Origin: Triops longicaudatus
Taxonomy: Eukaryota > Arthropoda > Branchiopoda > Notostraca > Triopsidae
Assembly: GCA_022885665.1 (NCBI GenBank)
Contig: JAGQDJ010000008.1
Location: 124,001 to 188,000 of the forward strand
Reading direction: 5' to 3'
Length of the DNA: 64,000 nt
Shown one piece after another: positions 48,660-59,622 of the stretch. Both the position numbers and the translations under genes were made by a program. The notes beneath the pieces are model-generated. The model made no database searches, was not told the DNA's origin, and saw only the letters and a list, made by a program, of their open reading frames with translations. Position 1 is the first letter of the stretch. Every line of letters starts with the position of its first letter.

Positions 48660-51524
48660 ATGAATCCTCAATCTCAGTATCCCAGCTATCCTCAAGCACC
48701 TCCAGCTGGATATCCTCCCAATCCGCAAAATCAACCGCCATACGGTTGGTCAGGTCCGTGGAACGCTTCTGGGCAACCTGGTACTTTTGTTTTGCTTTAA
48801 TTTATCGCTTAATGTATTTTGCTTTCTGGTTGCCAACGCTGTGAGGAAAACCTTCATTTCCTTTAAATCTGCACATTTTCTTAAAGCCAGTAGAAAAGTT
48901 GTCAATGCTGGTCAAGAAAGCTTTTCATGAAAATTCTGGAAAAAACTTTACACTTTCAAAAACTTTATAAACAACATTCTTTTAATTGTGTGTGATTTTT
49001 TTGTTAGAAAGCTTAAGTCTGTGGCAGAAAAAACGCACTAAATGTTGCATTTCTCACTGTAGTGTTTGCGGACTTTAGGAAGTGATCAAGGGACTAAAAA
49101 GTTGAACCGAAGTTTCCTGTATATTATACCAAAATTCTGAGAGCTAGTGCTCCAGACCTGGGCAAATTCAAGGAATACGTCAAATTAAATTCAACGAATT
49201 TCTAGAAATTATTTAGCTCATTTTGTAAATACCAGAAATCAAAATCAATTCATTTCGTTTTTGTAAATTAATTAAAACCCAATAGTAAAAGCCTATAGAT
49301 TGTTGTAAGAGGATTCGCTGTAATGAAATTCTAGTCGTTTGTTGATAATGGTTTTTTCGTGGATAATTTTGTCATAAACGATTTCGCCGGAAATGATTGC
49401 GAAAGATGTCTTTCTGTTGGGCGCATTTCACTTCATGTTTTGGGTAATAAACCTGGATATTCAGTTTTCCCGCGCTATCGCTATGTTCGGCATTAGTGTG
49501 GTTTGCTCGTTCCGGTCGCACTAGTCGAGGCATAATACTTAACAGTTGAAACTTAATACGGGACACGTAAAAAAATCTTCGGAAATATTAATCTGACCTG
49601 CATTAGTTCTTCGTTTCGTTTCCGCCCTTTTCTGACTTTTTGACATGTACCATTACACACATCACGAAGTCGTGGCATGGTTGTAGAGAACTAAGAACGA
49701 GTATTTAAAAAAATCTCGTCCGTTCTGTTGCGTAATTTTACCGCGCACTCTGAAACGTTTTCCCCTGTTGCCTGAAAAAATTTCCCCTATTGTCTTTTTC
49801 CTGTAAAGCACACATGATTCACATACAGGACGTGATAAGAATAAATACGGAGGCAATAAAATAAAGACAAGCAAGGAAAATCTTTTTTTCTCTAATTAAA
49901 TTATTAATTAAATAAAGCTGATTATTGATGACAAATTATTATGCGCAGACTAACGCATACGTACATAATCTAGTTGTTTAGTTATTGTGATATAAATATT
50001 TTGTTAATTACTTTATTAATATTCTTAAAATTATTTTATTAATTGTTTTATTAATGTGGGATTTCCAGATTCATAGATTCCGGAGCTGGGCCAAGTCAAT
50101 TCGTTGAAATTACTTTTGACTTGATTCATTTTTCCTTGACTCTGAATTAGTCATTGCTGAAAGAAAAATACTTGTAAAAAGTGAAAATTCACATAAAATC
50201 GCTGATTTTGAATCACAGACTCACCGTCTAATAAAATTCTATACAAAGTTAATTCTTCCTTCTGAAAGCAAAAAATTCTCCCAAGTGTAATTTATCTCAC
50301 AAAAAATTGAACATTTTGACGACGACTGTCGATCAATTGAACTAATATTTAAAGAATTTGGAGCTTTTAACGTTGCTGGGTTGCGATTTTCAAAGCTATT
50401 GCATCTATGATTTGGCTCTTCACGTATACTCAACATAGAGAAGTATTAATTTTGAATTCTTTGTTTTGGTTGTTTGTAATAGGAGCTCCACCGCCTTATC
50501 CAGGAGGCCTACCACCCAATCCACAGTATCCTCATCAAAGCCCGCCCCTTCAACCGAATTTCCAGCCCTCTAATAACATGTACGGGTCGTATAGCGGCGA
50601 TCCCGAAGCTCCGCTCCAAGGAGACGGCGACGGAGCTTTTCTGTTCTCTGAAAAGACAATTCGAATGGCTTTTGTTAGGTAAAATACAAATTATAAAATT
50701 CAAAAAAGGTAAAAAGTAAAGAATATCTATTTTTTGAATTTTTGAACCTGATTTTTATTTAATTTTTTATTTTATATTATAATTAAATTTTTTGTCTTGG
50801 TTTATGCGATCTTTTATTTTTAGGAAAGTTTTCGGAATTCTCATGTGTCAGTTGGCGATAACGGTGGCTTTCATCGCGCTCTTTGTCTATGAACCACGTG
50901 TCAAAGGTTTCGCACACTCAAATCCTTGGCTATGGTGGCTGGCATTCGGCTTGACGTTCGCACTCTTGATCGTATTGGCTTGCTGCGATGGTTTGAGGCG
51001 CAAGTGGCCAACCAATATTATCTTATTGGGATTGTTCACGATATGTGAAGGTTTTATGTTGGGTTTCGTCTCATCGGTTTATCAAGTAAAAAAAAGAAGA
51101 AAAAAATATCGTTAACTTTAACTTTCACGTTAACTTTCTCATATTTTAACAGAAAGATGAAGTCCTCATGGCGATGGGCATTTGCACCGCGGTTTGTTTG
51201 GCTTTGACCATCTTTGCTATGCAAACGAAATGGGATTTCACCATGATGGGCGGTATCTTGTTCGTCTGCTGCATAGTTTTGCTGATTTTCGGCATCGTGG
51301 CCATTTTCGTCCAAAACCGCATCGTGTCTCTCGTGTACTCTTCCCTTGGCGCGATCTTGTTCTCCATTTACCTCGTCTTCGACGTTCAGTTAATGTTAGG
51401 TGGCAAACACAAGTACTCGATTTCTCCCGAAGAGTACATTTTCGCAGCTTTGAACCTCTACCTTGACATTATTAACATTTTCTTGTACATTTTAGCCATT
51501 ATTGGTGGTTCGCGCCGAGATTAG
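48660..51524 (+). CDS. Lifeguard/TMBIM family membrane protein, copy A (with Pro-rich N-terminus)
   Basis: Lifeguard (TMBIM, BI-1-fold) proteins are seven-helix ER/Golgi membrane proteins that lower luminal calcium and protect cells from death. Four exons in frame give 316 aa: 48,660-48,780; 50,483-50,678; 50,824-51,085; 51,153-51,524. Residues 1 to about 85 are Pro/Gln/Tyr-rich (PPAGYPPNPQ, APPPYPGG), as in GRINA/LFG types. Then come seven hydrophobic helices starting near RKVFGILMCQLAIT and ending YLDIINIFLYILAIIGG. The family signature GGKHKYSISPEEYIFAALNLYLD is present. The first intron is 1.7 kb, while the other two are about 145 and 67 nt. A close paralogue lies 730 bp downstream with introns 2 and 3 at matching positions. 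The exact TMBIM subtype was not decided. Confidence 0.93.
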
Positions 51525-52257
51525 GAAGTGTATTCTAAGTTCCTTGTATTTAATACAGTCTTGTCGTGAACTTTGCCAGAACATTTACGGTAGGGATACT
51601 GAATGTAGAAATCTGGAATTTGCTAGATTGTCTGTTTTTCACGTTTTCCTACTAGTCTTGTGTGACGATTTTTAGTTGGAATAGAGAAAGGAAATACTAA
51701 TCTCATTAAAATATTTACTATTCTGGCGTATTCTGTGGCATTCCATGTACCCGACATTTACCCAAATTTCCTTTATTTTGTTTCTCCACGGGATTAATAC
51801 ACTTGTGTAGTTTGTTATTCTATCATTTGCGTATACCTGTATTCCTCATTTTTATTTTTAACAAATTCTTTAATGGATTTATGGTTCGGAAAACGGTCGG
51901 AAAATACGGTTGTAGGAGAGAGCCTAAAGTCAAATGAATTAGTATTTTTATTAGAAATTGCGTATCAGGGCCGAAGCCTGTTACAAGTGAATTAGTATTG
52001 TAAGCATTGAAGATGCAGTTAAAAAAGGTTAACACTAAAAAATGCATCCTAATTTGACCATTTTTTCAATACGTTTCAAGTAGGAAGCCCGACGCATTTC
52101 ATAGATAAGGAAGCTGGTTTTGGAAAAGATAAAGGATTACCATGAAAACGCCCAGATTACGTTATCGTTCTAAAGAAGAGTCATTCTTTTCCAATACCTC
52201 GGATACTCTGGATTAGTGTGTTTACAAGTTGAAGCAGATTTACTTTAGTTCCCAAGA
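51525..52257. other. Spacer between the two Lifeguard genes
   Basis: No gene or clear repeat seen. It must hold the copy A 3' UTR and the copy B promoter. Confidence 0.5.
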
Positions 52258-53063
52258 ATGGGTGGTAAGTTAGTAATTATTGACTACAATAATTACGAAT
52301 GTTATCTTTCGCCGTTTCCTTCTCAGATGATGTGGAAAATGTGCAAAATGCTGTGTTTGTGGATTTCACTGAAGCGACAATTAGACGAGCCTTTATCAGG
52401 TAACATAACAAAATGCAAGTATATTTCTTATCAAGTGTATTCGATGAAGTTCGTCTCTAAAATGGAGATTTGCTTTTCTTTTTTAGTTACGTTCATTATA
52501 TTACGGTACTCGATTTAACCTCTTAATTCACACTTTCACGTTTTCCAGAAAAGTGTTCGCAATTCTTTCCTGCCAGCTAGTTATTACTACCGGGCTCATA
52601 GCGTTGGTCCTTTATGTCGAACAAATTAATGACTGGGTCGCATCGAATTCATGGATAATGATTCTACTGATTCTACTCACAATAGCGATCATGATCATTC
52701 TGGCCTGTTCTACTAACATCAGACGACGCTATCCGCTGAATCTGATTTTGCTCGCTATCTTCACGTTATTGGAAGGATTTGCACTGGGCGTCATATCAGC
52801 CTCCTATAACGTAAATACTTGAAAAATAACTTCATTGCCATAATTACAATTCGTACTTTGCCTTGAATGTTGCTAATCCTTGTAAAATCCATTGTACATT
52901 AGCCTTATTTATTTTGCTCATTGCTTTCATTGTCTTATTTTTCACATTTTAATACTAATTTTTCTTAATTATACTTGATTCGTTATTTTTTATCCGTTAT
53001 TGTTTGTTTCATTATTTTTATTCTATATACCTTTTTACTTAAGTTTAAAATGAATTACAGTAA

Positions 53064-53100
<37 letters not shown>

Positions 53101-53466
53101 GGCAATGATGTGATGATCGCAGTGGGAATTTGCGCTGTCGTGTGTTTCGGTCTGATCCTCTTTGCTCTACAAACCAAGTTCGACTTTACGGTGCTAGGTG
53201 GAGTTTTGCTCGTCTGTTCCTTAAGTTTCTTCCTGTTCGGCGTTTTGGCCATCTGCATACCAGGCGACGTGATGCGGATCTTGTACTCGGCCCTGGGCGC
53301 CATTTTGTTTTCCTGCTACTTGGTTTACGACGTGCAGCTACTCATGGGCGGTAAACACAAGTATGCTATCTCGCCTGAGGAGTATATCTTTGCTGCCTTG
53401 AGTCTGTACTTGGATATAATCAATTTGTTCCTCATGATCTTACAACTCGTCGGTGGTCGAAGATAA
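52258..53466 (+). CDS. Lifeguard/TMBIM family membrane protein, copy B (short N-terminus)
   Basis: Tandem paralogue of the preceding gene. Four exons in frame give 235 aa: 52,258-52,264; 52,327-52,399; 52,549-52,810; 53,101-53,466. It begins MGDDVENVQNAVF and goes almost directly into the conserved TIRRAFIRKVFAILSCQL block, so the long Pro-rich N-terminus of copy A is absent. Seven hydrophobic segments follow, then GGKHKYAISPEEYIFAALSLYLDIINLF. The last two introns interrupt the same codons as in copy A and exon 3 has the same length (262 nt), which shows common descent by tandem duplication. The start exon encodes only two full codons plus one base; its phase and strong GTAAGT support it, but an alternative upstream start cannot be excluded. 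Sequence divergence between the copies is large, so the duplication is old. Confidence 0.9.
53069..53098 (+). repeat. T30 tract acting as polypyrimidine tract
   Basis: Thirty consecutive T directly precede the AG acceptor of the last exon of Lifeguard copy B. It is both a homopolymer repeat and the splice-site pyrimidine tract. Confidence 0.9.
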
Positions 53467-54444
53467 GAACTTAATTCCTGAGTAAAATCAAGCTCCGAGT
53501 TGGGTCGATTTTGTTCGGAAATTGCTTCATTAACAATTTATGCGAAGTCTTAACCTGTCATTTTCAAAATCGAAATAGTTATCATAGGATAGAAAGCATT
53601 TTGCTTTTTTTTCCATCGCGTACTATGAAAACGGCACCCCTTCAAGTTGGCGCCCAGGGCATATGCCGTGCCTGCCTCACCCTTGTAACGCTACTGATCA
53701 TATATGCAGTGCTTCGTAATACAAGGTCAAAATATGAACTAACTCCATGTTTCTTACTGTCATGTTTGGCCCAGTAAATAATAAAAAATAAAAAAAAATG
53801 AACTTTATTCGTAGACAATGTTGATTCGAATGTACAGTTGAAACTTCGTAACGCATTCCGTGTAATTGTGTATGGAATTCATAAAGCATGATTCGTCTTG
53901 GTTCTTATGTATTTTGAGTACAAGTACTCTTCCGCAAGCATTACATTGCCTTGGTATACAATAGTTTACGTATAAGTGTTTAACTGCGCTTCGTTTCACA
54001 GGGAATTGTTCTTGAAAGTTACAGAAATCTGGGTAATGTTTGAAGCGCAGGCATTGTCACTCTCATGTCAGATTTCATTAAATTCTCTTTTACAAGTAAC
54101 TTTTTCAAAACAACCTAAAGCCCGACTTTCGTATACAATGGTTTAATACGTCCTTCGATGTTTCTTTGAGTGTTGATGAGGGGGTTGGACAAGTTTTTAA
54201 CATAGAAAACCACTAAAGCTTACAATCAAAAATCTCAGAACAATATCATTTTTTTTACTCAAACATTTTAAAATTCACTGGGAAGTAACTCCTAACGCTC
54301 TTGATTTACAACACGCGAAGGAGAAAAACCTACCACGGACTGGAAAGGTTGTGTTGGGCTTGTAATTGTATTTACGTATCACAACTGATCGTACAAGGGT
54401 GAAAATATGAGTTTCGCAGAATTTTTAGAGTTTTTCTCTGGTCT
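53467..54444. other. Lifeguard B-MYT1 convergent intergenic region
   Basis: No recognised gene. An AATAAA-containing A-rich stretch at about 53,779, some 310 bp after the copy B stop, is a likely polyadenylation region. If the Myt1 gene has a further 3' coding exon (coiled coil), it should lie here on the minus strand, but I could not identify one. Confidence 0.4.
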
Positions 54445-57400
54445 TTACCTATAAGCGGTAGGTACGGTCAAATGGTCACGATTCTTTGGCTTGGACTTGG
54501 TGGCCCGTGGACAACCAGACAGCGTCCGGTGAGAAGAATAGTTGCCCGTCACGTGACCGGAACCGTCGCAACCAGCAACGGGGCATTTCAATTCCTGCGA
54601 ATGCACGTGGACTTGAGATCGATCTGCACGTGGGCAACCTGACAAACTAAAAGAAAAAACAAGAAATTATCAGATTCAGTTCCATGATTTATTTAAAAAT
54701 AAAAACGTATTCTTTGTGTGAATTCTAAAACTACAGATTAAAGTGACAAATAAGTGACACCAAATACAAGCTTCCTTACAACGTCCTAGCTGAGCTTGAT
54801 TTGCAAGCTAAATGGGCTTAAAACATGTAAACTCTCTCAATTTTACTTTATTTACAATTTGTCTGGATTTATGGAAATTTAATCGCTACTGTATGAAATA
54901 ACGAAATTATATTCGAAAATGAATGTTTTGGCAGCAGAGTTTCAATTATGATATTGCATTTTTTTTTTCTTTTAAGGCCTACCTCCTATGCGTGGCATAA
55001 TGGCCTGTGACATGACCCAGGCCATCGCATCCTATGGTTGGACAGTGAAGCAGCTCCCGACCTTCCCGTCCCCTCGCACTTGATAAACCGCGCGACGAAT
55101 TACTCAAGCGCCTGTAAAGACATTTCAAACGCCATATTATTGGCTGAATTGACGAGACTTCTCTTGCTTCTACCCAAAAAAAAGCTGTTCACAATTTCTT
55201 ATCCATCTTTCAATCAGTTACTCTTCGTGTTTTTTAATTCCGGAATTTATTTGTAACTTCTTCGACTACAGAAATGTCTGGAAGCTGCTTCACACAACCA
55301 ACAACAAACCTCCACTGAGTAAGAAATGGGAGTCCAAGCGAAAAAAGTTATGTCTACCTCTCATCTTTCTCATTAAGACGCCTCACAGTGCATTCTTGGG
55401 TTTTGACATGCGACATGGTACCGGCAGAATAGGCAGTCGAGTCGGGTTGTTGGCCGAACGCCATGACAGGGTACGAAGAGCGAAAGGCTGGGTCGATGTA
55501 ACCATTGTAGACGAAGGAACCGGTGTTTAAGCTGTTGAAACCACCCACACCGTAGACTCGATCGCTGTACGGGTAATCTGGAGAAATACGCAGCCGATAA
55601 CTGAATATCTGAGGTATTTTTGGCATGATTATTATTGGCTTACTGTTGGGTTCACGGTAGAAAAACTCGTCGCTGTAGACATCGGGGTGGGTGTACCTCC
55701 CATGAGCAAGATTCGGAGTTTGACACGCGAGCAAGGGCTTCGCTAAGCTGTGGTCAGTACACTCGGTGCTGGCATTCGAAGAGAAATCCACCGGCTCGGT
55801 TTGTTCTTCCAATGGCCGACTTTCTAGCGAAGTCCGGTCGGCCAAAACCGTTTCCTGACTTGTTGAGGACGCACTGTATGTACTGGCAAGCTCCTCCCTA
55901 AAACAAAGAGCATGAGAAAAGAAACTGGAGTCTTATTCTTGTAGTACTGAACTATATACAAAGAAAGCATCAATATATAAAATATATAAAGCCTTTGAGG
56001 TTACTTACGAAGTGTGAGTAGAGGAATCCAAACTCCCAGTCTTCTTGATGCAGTTGCTGTAATAGTAGTCATCTCCCAAGTAGTTTTGGTTGTAGTTCAC
56101 AGGGTACGACTGCAGAAATAGATTAAGTTAGAAATGCCCCTTCTTCATAATTACTGAAAAACTATTTTATAACTTTTTAATCAATTATGTATTACTGAAA
56201 AAAATAATTTTTAAAATATTGTTTAATATATTGTTACAAATTGTTTCTATGAGATAATTAGTTCACCACTCATTTTTTATAGTGTTTTTATTACAGAGTG
56301 CAAATCAATTCGGTTATTAGTTTACGTAACGCACTACGATTGCTTTAGTTCACATCTTACACACTGCCTTGTTTCACATTCATAAAACTGACACCTGGAA
56401 AACTTTTTGAAATTATTTTACATTCCTTACAAATCCTGATATTTTCAGTTCACTATTTAATGTACCTCGTGAACTATTACTTTCAGTATAATTAAAAAGT
56501 TACGGAACTGCTGTTCATCGACACTGTAATGTGTTTCATATACCCTAAATGAAAACTTAACTCCTTAATTAACAGAGTGACGAAGTTTACTGGTTTAGAA
56601 ATTTCTCTCCGTGGGCGTTTACCTCAAATGTCCCTAATCGAGCGTAATTCTGATTCTGGTCGGCTGGTGAATACATGTTGTTCGGTGTGGTACTGGCTTT
56701 GACAGACAGGTTGATTACTGACTCGGCTCTTGCGTAGCCCGGATTAGGTCTTTGGCTGTCAGCGTAGCCACTAGAAAGTAAAAGCCGAAATTAGTCTTAT
56801 AAATTCAGTTGTTCATATAAAAATTCCTACAAAAATTAAATTTTTATTCTAGAATTATTTTATAAAATCTTATATTATGTTACTACATTGGGTTATAGAA
56901 AAACACAGCAATAGCTTACTTTTCGTGAAAGAAATTTTCCGCTTCAGCTTCACATTTACTGTTATTGGCTTCGTAGCACGAGTTCGGACCGCAAGATTCG
57001 TTCCGTACCACGTGATAGTCATCGCTATATTTGGGAATGTTGGCTGCGGCCAAGTCGACTCGTGGTTCACGTACGGGATAAGCATCGCTGGCGATACCGG
57101 GCAGTACTTGCGGAGTTGGGAAGACGTGGTTAGTTTCGGGCACCAAGTTATCTGCTACCGGTTGCCCGTGTGGGACATAAGGGTAGGAATGGTTCCCAAA
57201 CGCGAACGGGTTATGGAATTGAGCGACTGGCTGGTGGTAATACGTATGCGGAGGGTAGATCTGATGATTGTTCGAGAGCGCGCAGTTGGTGGGTGCTTTC
57301 AAGTAATTCGACGAAACCACATGGTTCGGGGACATCCGCACCATCTGGGCCCCGATGACGTCACTGGTCGTGACTTTGGCCGCAACTTCGGGGCTAGTCA

Positions 57401-59304
57401 TCCGGGACAGGTTGTTTTCCGAAGAATGGTATAGCGAGGAAGACGAGTTATCTTCCGAGCGTTGATTGGGGGATTCGTCACAGCGTTGACGGAGTTTCTT
57501 GGCTTTGCATCCCTCGAGCTCGTTGTTGTTGGTGCTGGTGACGTCGTAATTACGCTTGCGGTAGTTTTTCGCCTCCCGGGGGCTCGGGCAAGGGGGCGTT
57601 ACTGGGCTCAGCGACGAGTGAATCGGCTCGATCACCCGCGAAGTCGTGACAATCGACTGCCTTGGATTTTCCACCGAACCGTCAGGACAATCTCCGCATT
57701 CTTACAGAAATAAACACAGAATTAATAAGTCAATTTTAATGCGACGTCAAACTAATATAAAGCTCTTAATAAATCACTTTTAAATCAGATACTACTAAGT
57801 AAGAAATAAGTGAAAGAAACTTCCTAGCAAACAAACAGCGCTCTTTTCATAGTGATAACTGGTAAGGATACCGATCATTACCTGACTGTCGTTTATTGAG
57901 AATTATTCCACCACCGCTTTGTTGGACCAACCGCTGTCGTTGTCTGCTGTTTTGACGCGCTGCTGCGGCTAAAGGACAACCGGACAAACTGCGATGCGAC
58001 GTGCGCCCACTACTGACGTGTCCTCTGCCGGTACAGCCCGGTGTAGGACACTTGACGATCGTTTCGTGTAGTGCTAACACTAAAAAACAGAGTTAATCAT
58101 TAAATCCATAACAACTCTTTACAAGAATTCCGAGTTCTCCGTTCTGCTATAAAAATAAATAAATAAATAAAAGATAGAGGAAGAAAAATTATAGTCTCAT
58201 TTTTATTGGATTGGGTAGAATGTTGGAATAAATTGGAAATAAAATGGAATTCAAGGGTAAATGAAGAGTGCCAAAAATAACCGTTAGCAGAAACTTACTT
58301 TCGGGAGTTACTTTATCTTTCCTAGGACAGCCAGATAAACTGAAGAGGAAGCATGAAAAATAATTCATAACATTGTTAGTCGCTTTAACCTACGAACTCA
58401 GAATCATCAAGTTAAAGGAACTCGCGTTAGAGTGCTATTGAATTCTAGTTGGTCATGCAGGCATTGTGATAAACATTGAATTGAGACATACGAATTTGGC
58501 GCCAATAGATGGCGGTAAGGTGCAAATTCAGAGTTACAGTGTTGATTTGAACTCACGCGCCTGCGAAGCGTCAAGTTTTCCTTGAATTTTTGTTATTTGA
58601 AATATTTTATACGAAATAAACGGTATTATACAAGCCTTACAATATATTTAAAGTTAAGAAAATTTTCCGTTCAATCAAAGAAACTCAAAGCGATTATTTT
58701 AATTTTATTTGCTCCTACAGACACTGCTGTAAACATGGATTACATTGCACAAAGTGAATTTAGCGCCATAGGTGGCGGTAAAGTGCCAGTCCAGTGTTGA
58801 TTTGAAGTGACGTGCATTTCTGATCGTGATTTCTGGAATTATTAAGCTGTTTTAACCGTCGTTACCAGGATTCAAGCCAAGGTAATTGTAACTTTTTTAT
58901 ATATCTTTTATACTAGATTGCCTAGCAAATATATACTGGTTCGGAGAAACATTGCGAAATCTCGCTGACGTGGTTACGCGAAAATAGGGCAGGTTATTAC
59001 CATGCCCACTTTGCTTTTTTAAATTAAAGCTAAATTAACATTAAAACTTTCCCCAATAATCTGTGTTATTTACAGTAGCAAAAGAAAACGACTACATTTT
59101 TTAAAGTGCATGACACTGTCCATTTTAAAGGCAAAAGTGATGCATTAACTAGAAAATTGCCCATGAGGGTTATTAAATCTGCCAAGTTTGGAAGCAAAAC
59201 GTGGTCCAAGTAAAATTAGAGAGATATTTACCTTCTATGATGGGTGTAGAGACCAGTTACGTGGCCTTGACCGTTGCAACCCGGCGTCGGACACTTGTTT
59301 GGCT
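54445..59304 (-). CDS. MYT1: Myt1/NZF family C2HC zinc-finger transcription factor (5' end not found)
   Basis: Myt1/ST18 proteins are neural and endocrine transcription factors that bind AAGTT-type sites through Cys-Cys-His-Cys fingers. Ten exon pieces read in frame from 59,304 leftwards (about 715 aa): 59,232-59,304; 58,299-58,339; 57,882-58,079; 56,920-57,700; 56,623-56,770; 56,009-56,109; 55,644-55,897; 55,358-55,577; 54,983-55,111; 54,445-54,646. Fingers: CPTPGCNGQGHVTGLYTHHR, CPTPGCTGRGHVSS, CPTIGCDGLGHVTGHYATHR and CPVAGCDGSGHVTGNYSSHR, each followed by SLSGCP or TLSGCP. Three finger SLSGCP tails are split from their heads by introns or complete in one exon, but phase agrees. The middle is Asn/Pro/His/Tyr-rich, with the family's VINLSVK block. 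Upstream coding exon(s) with the start codon were not found and may lie beyond 59.3 kb or outside the window. The usual C-terminal coiled coil was not seen. Confidence 0.88.
55578..55643 (-). other. Predicted 66-nt in-frame intron in MYT1
   Basis: Read on the minus strand this begins GTAAGC and ends CTCCAG, has length divisible by three and no in-frame stop. Splicing joins EPN to NYPYSD; retention would add 22 residues rich in Ile. I treat it as an intron because of its two good splice sites. Confidence 0.6.
58470..58815. repeat. Two direct copies of a ~90-bp unit in a MYT1 intron
   Basis: Copy 1 (about 58,470-58,555) and copy 2 (about 58,726-58,812) share, in order, taaacattgaatt-like sequence, gaatttggcgcc/gaatttagcgcc, a ggtggcggtaa core, and cagtgttgatttgaa. 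They are about 260 bp apart in the same orientation. The ttaccgccacct-type core also resembles the arms of the foldback elements at 21,971 and 62,968, so they may be divergent pieces of that family. Confidence 0.7.
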
Positions 59305-59479
59305 CTAAACAAGCACAAAATATTTTCGATTATATTTCAATATGTCGAAAAGCGGTTGTAAACTTTTTCTTACGAAAACTCTTAATGTTAGGAAACTAGG
59401 AATATATTTTTTTCGGTAAGTCTTCCGTTTTCAGCCGTGTTTGAAAATTTAACGAAGTCTTCCGTTAAAAATCTGAAAG

Positions 59480-59622
59480 GGGGAATTCCTTATTACGAGC
59501 TACAATTCACCGCTAGTCGGCGCTAGCTTGTTTCGTTAGTGAAAAATCTACACCTTAATGAGGCTAACTGCGTGGCAAGCAACAACAGAAGTGGCGGTAA
59601 TAAACCCTTTTGCGTAGCCCTA
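59480..59622. mobile_element. Possible diverged foldback element
   Basis: The left part (ggaattccttattacgagct, then caccgctagtcggcgctagc) and the right part (agaagtggcggtaataaaccc, then gcgtagccct) look like loose inverted arms related to those of 62,968-63,215. Similarity is weak. Confidence 0.3.

Noticed and set aside
56877..57434. 185-codon + strand frame
   Set aside because: Antisense shadow of the large MYT1 exon at 56,920-57,700.
58582..58800. 72-codon frame across the duplicated unit in the MYT1 intron
   Set aside because: It spans AT-rich DNA and the second repeat copy; the frame is not kept in the first copy.
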